IMG/VR virus record: IMGVR_UViG_3300048021_000222
Coordinates: 1 to 25,007 of that record
Direction: 5' to 3' (one strand)
Length of the DNA stretch: 25,007 bases
From: a virus
Each line of letters opens with the position of its first letter. Within the stretch, counting starts at the first letter, position 1. A program made the translations under genes and the position numbers. The notes beneath the pieces are model-generated. The model was given only the letters and a program-made list of their open reading frames with translations. It made no database searches and was not told the DNA's origin. Shown here piece after piece: positions 6,325-13,078 of this stretch.

Positions 6325-6993
6325 TTAGTTAAAGAATCCAGTGCGTCCAACAGCAACACCGCCTGCAAATGCGCCTGCTGCTTTGGCCCACATTGGTATG
6401 CCTTTTTTCTGATCTGGAATAAGTTTTTTGTCGTTTATTGTTCCCATGTATTGCTTGCTGATATCACTGCGGAACTTGCCATCCTGTCGTTGACTGTTAA
6501 CCATTCTTGCACTTAGCCCAGTGCGTTCACCTGCACTGGTGCGTCCATAGTCTGCACTTGCACGTCTTGCTTGCTTTAGGAAACTACTTGTAATACCTAG
6601 ATTACGTTGCTGCTTCATTAAAAATGTTCTATCCATGCCAGTATTACTTCTGCCTGCTGCAATATCACGCAAGTAGCGTTTAAATCCTAGTTCATCAAAA
6701 CTAACACTGCCGCCGCTGGTAACACCTTTGTATTTGCTTGGGTTAGCAATAATACTTGCAAGATTGTGTAAGTCAGTTCCGCCTGGTTTGACACTATTAA
6801 AGTTCATAAACTTTAGTGTATCTTTAGCATACTTTTTTGCAAATGCTGGATTTTCAAAACGCATTTGCTGTAGCATAAGCAGTTGTTCAAAGAAACTTTC
6901 AGCAACATCAGTTGCATCTCTACCAATTGTATCACCAGCAGTGCGGATATATCTTGCTTCTGTAATCTCTTCTCTGATAAATTCAAATGCCAT
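6325..6993 (-). CDS. Candidate internal head protein with prohead-protease site
   Basis: A 222-residue protein. Residues 1-12, MAFEFIREEITE, end in an exact (I/L)xE site followed by Ala, as in T4 prohead-protease substrates. After that it is basic and helical (LLMLQQMRFENPAFAKKYAK; FLKQARRASADYGR) with a Gly/Ala-rich segment near the C-terminus (residues about 203-217, AKAAGAFAGGVAVGR) that could be a glycine-zipper or membrane-inserting piece. Its ATG overlaps the stop of the Lys/Ala-rich gene upstream (TAATG). I infer a protein packed in the head and perhaps ejected with DNA; no named family is recognised. Confidence 0.6.
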   Translation of the reverse strand: MAFEFIREEITEARYIRTAGDTIGRDATDVAESFFEQLLMLQQMRFENPAFAKKYAKDTLKFMNFNSVKPGGTDLHNLASIIANPSKYKGVTSGGSVSFDELGFKRYLRDIAAGRSNTGMDRTFLMKQQRNLGITSSFLKQARRASADYGRTSAGERTGLSARMVNSQRQDGKFRSDISKQYMGTINDKKLIPDQKKGIPMWAKAAGAFAGGVAVGRTGFFN

Positions 6994-7913
6994 TATTTTA
7001 CACCTTGCTGCGTTGATAGACTAGTAGTGTTTTGTTTTGGTAACTTGGGATCTTTTGCAGTTGGTACTGGACTATTGCTATCCATGGTTTTAGTGTTTAT
7101 AGTTTTTGGTTTTTTATACAATGGATCATTGACACCTTGTACTTTTTTAATTGGTGGATTCTTTTCTTTACCAAAGTATACAACGCCATCGCCCACATCA
7201 CCTGCAGTGCCTGTACCTTTTTTTATTTTATCTACTATGCTATCAAATTTGTCGCCTATTGAGCCTGATCCTATAGCATCATTTGCTTGATTTGCTAGTG
7301 CACCTGCTATAGCACCACGTCTAACTGCCTTACCTGGAATTAACTTCTTAGCCTTGCTGCCCATTGAAGCAGCCGTAGCACCGGCTTTTGCGGCATCGTC
7401 ACCTTTCTTAGCAACTGCACCAGCGGCTGCACCAGTTTTGCCAGCGGTTTTTTTATTCTTTGGATCTTTTGCTGCTTTTTTAATATTTGCAATTGCTTTT
7501 TTATCGCCAGGCTTTACTGTAGTAGGCTTGCCGTCAACACCTGCTATGGCCTTCTTGCCGTCTGCGGTTTTAACAACACTGCCTGGTTTTGGTGCTTTGT
7601 CTGCTTGTTTAATTGCGTCTTTTGTAGTGTCCAATGCTTCTTTACCAGCACCTTTAAATTTCATAGCACTCTTAATTGCGCTCCAGCCAACTGATAGGCC
7701 TTTACCAATCGCGCCGCCCACAACTGCGGCTGCAGCATCAGTACCAATGCGTTTACTAAGTTCCGCTCCATCTATTTTTCCACTTTTATAATCTTGAATG
7801 TCATTGTATGTTTCAACACCTTGCCACACTACACCGGCGCCCATGAGAAGTGGAAGAAATATTGCCTCATCTAATTTCTGGTGATCCTCACTGATAAATT
7901 CTTTTGCTCTCAT
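6993..7913 (-). CDS. Lys/Ala/Gly-rich candidate internal head or ejection protein
   Basis: A 306-residue protein beginning MRAKEFISE, which closely follows the pattern of T4 internal-protein leaders and ends in an (I/L)xE site. Residues about 18-33 and 58-78 are Gly/Ala-rich hydrophobic segments (TDAAAAVVGGAIGKGLSVG). Then a long low-complexity region of Lys, Ala, Asp, Gly and Pro (about residues 95-215; for example KKAAKDPKNKKTAGKTG) makes the protein strongly basic. The C-terminal third is Lys/Pro/Thr-rich and probably unfolded. It is coupled by TAATG at both ends. Such proteins could bind packaged DNA or insert into the host membrane at ejection. Both roles are inference. Confidence 0.6.
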   Translation of the reverse strand: MRAKEFISEDHQKLDEAIFLPLLMGAGVVWQGVETYNDIQDYKSGKIDGAELSKRIGTDAAAAVVGGAIGKGLSVGWSAIKSAMKFKGAGKEALDTTKDAIKQADKAPKPGSVVKTADGKKAIAGVDGKPTTVKPGDKKAIANIKKAAKDPKNKKTAGKTGAAAGAVAKKGDDAAKAGATAASMGSKAKKLIPGKAVRRGAIAGALANQANDAIGSGSIGDKFDSIVDKIKKGTGTAGDVGDGVVYFGKEKNPPIKKVQGVNDPLYKKPKTINTKTMDSNSPVPTAKDPKLPKQNTTSLSTQQGVK

Positions 7914-9133
7914 TACTTGCTCCAGTTCTTAACAGCACTGAAGTTGTTTTTACTAAACTCCATGCGGTCCACTAGTTTAACTGCACCACTGTCTGTGCCA
8001 ATAGCAACAAATCCTTCTGGGTTTGTTACTTCGTAGCCTGTGTCTGTGCGGATAAGTGACTTAATACTGTCTACTTTATTCAATTTATTTATAAGCATAT
8101 TTTTTAATGCAATAATGTCTTTGTACACTGCAAGCGCACTGGCAATACCTGTCATGTTGTCAGTAATAAATTTGTTCTGTGCATCAATTTTATCTGTGCG
8201 ATTCTTTACTGCAGGTGCTGCTGGGTCTTGATTCTTTAGTTTTGCAATCTCTTTTTGTATGTAATCATTGTACCACTGTGTAAAGTCTTGCGCAAAACTC
8301 TTTGCATCATCTATTTGTGTATCGCCACGTTTAATTCTTGCATTTACATACTGCATAAGCAGTGCTTTATAGTCGCCGCTAACTGCTGTAAAGTCTGCAG
8401 TTTTAAGTGCGCTGGCTGCAGCATTTAGCCCTTGTAGTATTTGTTTATTCTCTTGCTGTGCTAGACTTGCTTGTCCACTTAGGTCTTTGTAGGTTGCATC
8501 ATCAAACCATACTGCGCTGGTCTTGTTTAGTTCATTTACATCTGCACCAAAACTTGCAGTCATTTCTGGCACACTATCACCTGTGTAGGTTGTGTGAAAT
8601 ATAATACCCATTTGACTTGCGGCAATACGCTTGCCTAGTTCACTGTTTTTAGGAACAGCATAAGCAATAGTGTTGGGTTGGAACACCCAACTCTCTTCGC
8701 CATCAATGTCAGCAGTTTCTAAATCACTTTTGGTATACATCATGTCGCCTTGTAGCACACCTTGTATACCCAGTCCAGATAGCAGTTTAAGTGCCTGTGC
8801 AAGTTTTTCACGAATGCCGCCTTCATAGCCATACTTGTCAAGGTCTGCAGTACTTTTTACAAGTTTGCCGGTTTTGCTAAACACACCTTTAGTACCAACA
8901 AAAAACTTACCATCACTTGGATCAGTGCCAGCAAATATAGCAGGAGCACCATCCCACTTAACAGTTATGTTACCACTGTCGCCGCCATTCTCCAGCATGT
9001 CACGCACACTGTTAATATACTGTAGCGCACTCTGCGCACCAGACTTGCCTTGAAGAAATACTAGATCCTCAATGTGTTCCAAGTGTGTATTTTTGCCTTC
9101 AGCAGCCTCGGCTACTATTTCTCTGAAGCGCAT
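7913..9133 (-). CDS. Ligase-like covalent nucleotidyltransferase homologue with capsid-leader-like N-terminus
   Basis: A 406-residue protein. It begins MRFREIVAE followed by Ala, like T4 internal-protein leaders. The rest shows the ordered motifs of ATP-dependent DNA/RNA ligases and mRNA capping enzymes: motif I Lys59-Trp-Asp-Gly62 (VKWDGAPAI), a motif III-like GVLQGDMMY around Asp130, a motif IIIa-like GIIFHTTYTGD at 176-186, motif IV PEGFVAI around Glu373, and motif V VKLVDRMEFSK with Lys386. An all-helical insert (about residues 215-355) separates motifs IIIa and IV, far longer than in T4 RnlB-type enzymes. The protein looks like a conserved but functionally unassigned family of marine T4-like phages. 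The enzymatic activity is inferred from motifs; the substrate (RNA, DNA or other) is unknown. ATG 9133 lies inside the upstream gene. Confidence 0.6.
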   Translation of the reverse strand: MRFREIVAEAAEGKNTHLEHIEDLVFLQGKSGAQSALQYINSVRDMLENGGDSGNITVKWDGAPAIFAGTDPSDGKFFVGTKGVFSKTGKLVKSTADLDKYGYEGGIREKLAQALKLLSGLGIQGVLQGDMMYTKSDLETADIDGEESWVFQPNTIAYAVPKNSELGKRIAASQMGIIFHTTYTGDSVPEMTASFGADVNELNKTSAVWFDDATYKDLSGQASLAQQENKQILQGLNAAASALKTADFTAVSGDYKALLMQYVNARIKRGDTQIDDAKSFAQDFTQWYNDYIQKEIAKLKNQDPAAPAVKNRTDKIDAQNKFITDNMTGIASALAVYKDIIALKNMLINKLNKVDSIKSLIRTDTGYEVTNPEGFVAIGTDSGAVKLVDRMEFSKNNFSAVKNWSK

Positions 9134-9378
9134 TTGCTTTCGTTGACTTTCCGAATACCTCGCACAAACTTACGACTGTCCTGATGACGAATACTGTTAA
9201 TAAGTCTACGTTCCAGGTCACCTGCCACATCGGCATCGTAGTGCTTGTGCATTTCATTAATAAGATTGATTGCGCTCTCTATCACGTTAGTTGCTCGACT
9301 TTCCATTACATGCTGTCTATCTTTGTCAACAATCATGCTGTTTAGTTCGTGTAGTATACTACGGGTCTGTTTACGCAT
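9115..9378 (-). CDS. Hypothetical small helical protein
   Basis: An 87-residue, almost wholly helical, charged protein (MRKQTRSILHELNSMIVDKD at the start; later AINLINEMHKHYDADVAGDL). No family recognised. It is the first gene of the left minus-strand unit after the divergent promoter at 9401, with GATAGGAT about 6 nt before ATG 9378, and it overlaps the ligase-like gene by 19 bp, so their translation is probably coupled. An (I/L)xE triplet occurs at residues 10-12 (LHE), but the context (Leu after it) is poor for prohead-protease cleavage. Confidence 0.55.
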   Translation of the reverse strand: MRKQTRSILHELNSMIVDKDRQHVMESRATNVIESAINLINEMHKHYDADVAGDLERRLINSIRHQDSRKFVRGIRKVNESKCASEK

Positions 9379-9400
9379 GGTTTTTATCCTATCGTTTTTA

Positions 9401-9419
9401 GTATTTATCGGTTAAATAC
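9401..9419. promoter_or_regulatory. Divergent late-type promoter pair
   Basis: Inverted repeat GTATTTA-TCGGT-TAAATAC. Read leftward it is GATAAATAC, serving the 9378 gene; read rightward it is TTAAATAC, serving the lipase gene at 9451. The two boxes are almost back to back, so one site could load polymerase in either direction. Confidence 0.5.
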
Positions 9420-9423
9420 AACA

Positions 9424-9447
9424 TTACATATTGTAACATGGAGAGAG
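9424..9447 (+). promoter_or_regulatory. 5' hairpin and strong RBS of the lipase mRNA
   Basis: TTACA-TAT-TGTAA (9424-9436, 5-bp stem) begins about 6 nt after the TTAAATA box, so it should form the very 5' end of the RNA. It is followed by GGAGAGAG (9440-9447), ending 3 nt before the ATG. Confidence 0.4.
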
Positions 9448-9450
9448 AAT

Positions 9451-10182
9451 ATGTCAACTATAGAGAACCCTGGGTTGCACTTTGCAACTCTGGCTAAAAT
9501 AGCCTATATGACCGAAAAAGAAAGTAAGCCAATTGCACACACAATGGGTTATACTAAAACAAAACTTATAGATCGTAAAGGTGCAGAGTGCTTGTTCCTT
9601 GAAAACAGTGAACGCATTGTACTTGCATTCAGAGGCACAGAGCCAAAAGAGTTCAGTGATATCAAAGCAGATCTAAAAGCATGGAAACGTCCCAGCGACA
9701 CTGAAGGCATGGTACATGCTGGCTTTTATGATTATCTAGAGCGCATCTGGGATACTGTAGAGAATCATATCAACTATGGTAAACGCGAAGAAAAACAACT
9801 GTACATATGTGGACATAGTCTAGGTGGTGCAATGGCAACACTTGCTAGTAGTAGACTAAACGACAGAGTAGTTGCTTGCTATACATACGGAAGTCCTCGT
9901 GTAGGTGGTCCTGATTGGCTTGCAAAGCAAACGTTTGAGAATCATAGATATGTAAACAACAATGATGTTGTTCCTCGTGTTCCATTTTGGATAATGGGTT
10001 TTAGACACTATGGTGAACTACATTACATTAACTACTATGGAAATATGCGCAAACTTACACCTTGGCAGAAGTTTAAAGACAGTTGGCGTGGACGCTTTCG
10101 TGCTTGGAGTAAACTAGAACTATTTGATGGTGCTAGAGATCACAGCATGGATGCATACGAACAGAAGATATCCAATAATTAA
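9451..10182 (+). CDS. Class 3 lipase (alpha/beta hydrolase)
   Basis: A 243-residue protein of the fungal-lipase-like class 3 family, which hydrolyses acylglycerols or phospholipids. The nucleophile elbow is GHSLGGA with Ser123; Asp172 in NNDVVPRVP and His231 in RDHSMDAY complete a plausible catalytic triad. The oxyanion region AFRGTEP (59-65) and YGSPRVGG (146-153) are also characteristic. There is no signal peptide, so the enzyme acts in the cytoplasm unless released, for instance on the inner membrane at lysis or as a virion component. The start has a very strong ribosome-binding site (GGAGAGAG). It is divergent from the virion block and overlaps a small secreted-protein gene at its 3' end. 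Family and triad are clear; the role in infection is not known. Confidence 0.85.
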   Translation: MSTIENPGLHFATLAKIAYMTEKESKPIAHTMGYTKTKLIDRKGAECLFLENSERIVLAFRGTEPKEFSDIKADLKAWKRPSDTEGMVHAGFYDYLERIWDTVENHINYGKREEKQLYICGHSLGGAMATLASSRLNDRVVACYTYGSPRVGGPDWLAKQTFENHRYVNNNDVVPRVPFWIMGFRHYGELHYINYYGNMRKLTPWQKFKDSWRGRFRAWSKLELFDGARDHSMDAYEQKISNN

Positions 10183-10372
10183 GTGGTTGTTAGTGATGGT
10201 AACCCTTAGTAATGGTGTACCACAAGCAGAAAGTATAGCAACGTATGAAAGGCTTGCTGATTGTTATTTTAATATAACTCAGCAAGAAATGAAATACGAC
10301 TTTGATACACTTAAACGCGACTGGGTATGTGTGCGCAGTGAAGGTGATTGGGATCTTGTTCTGCGTTACTAA
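10151..10372 (+). CDS. Small protein with N-terminal signal peptide
   Basis: A 73-residue product from ATG 10151. Residues 1-25 form a typical signal sequence: basic MHTNRRYP, hydrophobic IIKWLLVMVTLS, then GVPQA before a likely cleavage. The mature part of about 48 residues (YERLADCYFNITQQEMKYDF within it) has two Cys that could pair in the periplasm. The frame is open to a TTG at 10124 and an ATG at 10127, but starting there would put extra residues before the signal sequence. The gene overlaps the 3' end of the lipase by 32 bp and probably depends on its translation. A periplasmic lysis or superinfection role is possible but unproven; no family recognised. Confidence 0.5.
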   Translation: MHTNRRYPIIKWLLVMVTLSNGVPQAESIATYERLADCYFNITQQEMKYDFDTLKRDWVCVRSEGDWDLVLRY

Positions 10373-10404
10373 ACCAAAAATTAATAAACTACACTAGTCT
10401 CTTA

Positions 10405-10435
10405 CTAAATAAAGTGTGACAGAAATGTTACACTT
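10405..10435 (+). promoter_or_regulatory. Candidate promoter box and leader hairpin of the DnaE-like gene
   Basis: The gap 10373-10474 holds CTAAATA (10405-10411), a phage late-type box, directly followed by AAGTGTGAC-AGAAAT-GTTACACTT (10412-10435), a 9-bp stem with one G-U pair. No T tract follows, so it is not a typical terminator. AGAGG lies about 8 nt before ATG 10475. The hairpin starts too close to the box to lie wholly within the RNA, so promoter use here is uncertain. Confidence 0.35.
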
Positions 10436-10474
10436 GGCACAAACAAAAGAATTTAGGCAAAAAAGAGGCACACA

Positions 10475-12172
10475 ATGAAGTTACCTAAGGACGCAACGGC
10501 TCAATTAGAACGATTACTAGGCAGATTCATAAGGCATATTCCGAACAATGCTGAATATCATAACAGGCTTATCGAAGAACTAGAGATTATTCTCAAACTT
10601 CGTTTCGTCGATTACTTCCTCACAATTTGCGATGTACTGACGCTAACCCGTGACATTACTCATATGACTCGTGGTTCAGCAGGGTCTAGTCTCGTCTGTT
10701 ACCTACTGGGTATTACAGACGTGGATCCCATAAGATGGCAAATACCGGTTGCACGTTTCCTAAATCCTTTGAGAGATGATTTACCAGATGTGGATATAGA
10801 CTTTCCACATTGGCAACAGAATGCTGTAATGCAACGGATATTTGATAAATGGCCCGGCAAAAGTGCCAGGATCAGCAACTATGTTACCTACAAGGAGCGC
10901 GGTGCTCGCAGAGAAGCAGCACGACGTCTTGGCGCATCTGGTAAACTTCCTCGCAATTTCAAATACGAAGATTTAGACATCGACAAGGAAGAAGCAATGA
11001 GAATCGAAAAGAAACTAATAGGCAAAAAGAAGGCAATATCAAAACACTGCGGAGGTATACTTGTATTCAATCACAAGATACCAAAAAGTTTAATCAACGC
11101 AGACAATCAAATACTACTGGACAAGCGTGAAGTAGAAGACCTAGAGCATTTAAAAATAGACATACTTGCTAACAGAGGACTTAGTCAACTACTGGAAATA
11201 GACAGCGAAACACCATTGGAAGCATATCCTGAGCAGGACTTTGAAACAAGTCAAATGCTTTGCAGAGGAGAAGTTATCGGTGTAACACAAGCAGAGTCGC
11301 CAGCAATGCGCAGACTATTCCAAGCAATACAACCGCAGAGTAAATCAGACTGTGTGTTTGCTACTGCACTTATACGTCCTGTTGCTACTACAGGCAGACA
11401 AAAAGCAAGTTTTTTCCAGGACTGGACAGAACAAAGACTGGAAGATACGATTGTATATGAGGACGATGCTATTCGTAAAATAGCAAAACTTATCAACTGC
11501 GACATGTATGAAGCAGACATGTATCGTCGTGCGTTTGCAAAACGTGACGAACAAAAAGTTATGCAGTTTATGGAACGCATGGGTGAGAGTGAAAACAAAG
11601 AACAGATCATACAAGAACTATATGGGCTGGGCAGTTTTGGATTGTGCAGAGCGCATGCTGTAAATTTAGGTAGACTTATATGGGCACTTGCATATCAAAA
11701 GGCTCACAACCCCAAGGAGTTTTGGAGGGCAGCACTTAAACATTGTCAGGGCAGTTACAAACGCTGGGTACACAAAACAGAAGCAAAGAATGCTGGCTGG
11801 GATCTGCGTGACCTAGGTTATCCAAACGGCATTACAGAATCACCACAGCAACAATACAAACGTCATGGATATTGGACACAACCAGAGTTTATGCCCAATA
11901 TGTTTGTACAGGAAACCTGGGGTGACAGAGTAAACTTTGCAGGACTAGTTGCTAATGGCCGTGTGTTCAGAGGTGAAGGTGGACGCTATGTTACGTTTGT
12001 AACACTGGGAGTTGCCAATGGCGAGTATGTGGATGTTACTATTAAAAAGCCTTTTGGGTACCGAGACACAGATGTAGTTGCAGGCAGCGGCAAGATACGC
12101 ATGAGCAATGGTAGTCGTTACATTGACTGCTATGATGCAAAAGGTTATAGGTTAGATAGATACTTGTCTTAG
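10475..12172 (+). CDS. C-family DNA polymerase (DnaE, Pol III alpha) homologue without PHP domain
   Basis: A 565-residue protein aligning by eye with the palm, fingers and OB parts of bacterial Pol III alpha, which is about 1,160 residues long. Visible landmarks in order: RGSAGSSLVCYLLGITDVDP (66-85); FLNPLRDDLPDVDIDF (95-110) with catalytic Asp105 and Asp107; YVTYKERGARREAARRLG (136-153) matching the ITFGT.. helix; KHCGGILVF (190-198) matching R/KHAGG; LKIDIL with the third catalytic Asp229; GVTQAESPAMRRL (269-281) matching GVFQLES.GM; RP (301-302); then GFGLCRAHAVNLGRL-like near residue 385 and an OB-like beta region from about 485. The PHP domain, beta-clamp tail and tau-binding domain are absent. 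The catalytic triad is intact, so activity is possible. It is a plus-strand gene, converging with the radical SAM gene. Confidence 0.75.
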   Translation: MKLPKDATAQLERLLGRFIRHIPNNAEYHNRLIEELEIILKLRFVDYFLTICDVLTLTRDITHMTRGSAGSSLVCYLLGITDVDPIRWQIPVARFLNPLRDDLPDVDIDFPHWQQNAVMQRIFDKWPGKSARISNYVTYKERGARREAARRLGASGKLPRNFKYEDLDIDKEEAMRIEKKLIGKKKAISKHCGGILVFNHKIPKSLINADNQILLDKREVEDLEHLKIDILANRGLSQLLEIDSETPLEAYPEQDFETSQMLCRGEVIGVTQAESPAMRRLFQAIQPQSKSDCVFATALIRPVATTGRQKASFFQDWTEQRLEDTIVYEDDAIRKIAKLINCDMYEADMYRRAFAKRDEQKVMQFMERMGESENKEQIIQELYGLGSFGLCRAHAVNLGRLIWALAYQKAHNPKEFWRAALKHCQGSYKRWVHKTEAKNAGWDLRDLGYPNGITESPQQQYKRHGYWTQPEFMPNMFVQETWGDRVNFAGLVANGRVFRGEGGRYVTFVTLGVANGEYVDVTIKKPFGYRDTDVVAGSGKIRMSNGSRYIDCYDAKGYRLDRYLS

Positions 12173-12185
12173 TTTATCTAACCTA
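12148..12185. terminator. Stem-loop at the convergent gene ends
   Basis: Perfect 11-bp inverted repeat TAGGTTAGATA / TATCTAACCTA with a 16-nt loop. It contains the stop codons of both converging genes (plus ends 12172, minus ends 12152). No strong T tract follows on either side, so termination efficiency is uncertain; it may instead protect the 3' ends. Confidence 0.5.
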
Positions 12186-13078
12186 GTTATGTAATCATCA
12201 AACACTGGACTATCTAAACTACAAGGCCCACTAGCCAACTGTTCAGAAAATTCATTTGGATCACCTAATCTATTTGTAGGAAAACACTGTGCAAACCACG
12301 CATCAAGTTCAGTTCGATGATGTTCGTTAAGTTTGCTAATAGTTCTGTTTATACCAAACATCATGTTAACAGGAGCAACATCTCTGTACCAAAACATATT
12401 GGCTTCCACTTGTTTCCAATCTGCATTGGTGCGCTGATAGTTGAATCTATCTCCAACATCGTCTATGCTGAATACAAGTTTAACCAGTTTAAATTTACTC
12501 CAAACTTCAAACACACTGTCTTTAACCTTTATGGTACCGTTGGTGTTATAGTATACACTGCATTGTTGTGGATTTGGTATACGAGCTAGTATATCCAAGT
12601 GTACATCTGTAAACAATGGTTCACCACCATTGAAATGTAACCATTCTACTGTGTTTAGATCAGCAGTAATACTGTCAGGGTCAAATTTAAAATTGTTGTA
12701 AGTTTTCAATCCCATTGCTTGTGCATCTTTACGCCAAGCACTACTCCAACGATTTCTACATATTACACACTTGAGATTGCAATAATTGCCCAAATGTATT
12801 TCTAAATTTTTGACAGTGTTGACAACAGGTTCTTGACAAGTTTGTCTTCTACTGGGCACGCCATTTTTTTCATTAAGAACACAGTAGTTACACACATCAG
12901 GCACAGTGCCTGCTTCAAATTGTTCTCTTACACTCGCTAAACTGGGCTGATCATATAATCCAACTGCGTGATCATAGGGTTGCGTATCTGCTACACAACA
13001 TGGAGCAACTTGTAGTCCTTGATCAGTTTGTTCAAGATAAGCAGTATTATAAGGCTCACTGCAAGTCCATTTACTCAC
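12152..13078 (-). CDS. Radical SAM enzyme with N-terminal twitch/SPASM-like cysteines
   Basis: A 308-residue protein. The [4Fe-4S] cluster motif CNLKCVIC (Cys100, 104, 107) is followed by the SAM-binding GGEP (151-154), both hallmarks of radical SAM enzymes. Before them lie paired cysteines, CC at 27-28 and CNYC at 63-66, the pattern of the auxiliary cluster of twitch/SPASM domains, which in most family members is C-terminal. Marine phages are known to carry proteins of this type; the substrate is unknown, with peptide modification a possibility. The start is GTG 13078, supported by AGGA 8 nt upstream; no in-frame ATG is near. It overlaps the end of the helicase gene by 8 bp, so it is co-translated with the replication cluster. 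Family certain, function unknown. Confidence 0.8.
   Translation of the reverse strand: MSKWTCSEPYNTAYLEQTDQGLQVAPCCVADTQPYDHAVGLYDQPSLASVREQFEAGTVPDVCNYCVLNEKNGVPSRRQTCQEPVVNTVKNLEIHLGNYCNLKCVICRNRWSSAWRKDAQAMGLKTYNNFKFDPDSITADLNTVEWLHFNGGEPLFTDVHLDILARIPNPQQCSVYYNTNGTIKVKDSVFEVWSKFKLVKLVFSIDDVGDRFNYQRTNADWKQVEANMFWYRDVAPVNMMFGINRTISKLNEHHRTELDAWFAQCFPTNRLGDPNEFSEQLASGPCSLDSPVFDDYITRLDKLRQVSI

Noticed and set aside
7354-7791. Long plus-strand open frame opposite the Lys/Ala-rich gene
   Set aside because: An Ala/Phe/Pro-rich mirror of Lys/Ala/Gly codons on the coding strand; such repeats keep reverse frames open.
8086-8093. Exact late consensus TATAAATA on the minus strand
   Set aside because: It lies within the coding region of the ligase-like gene, about 170 bp before the next gene; it could be an internal promoter, but one 8-mer in A+T-rich coding sequence is not enough.
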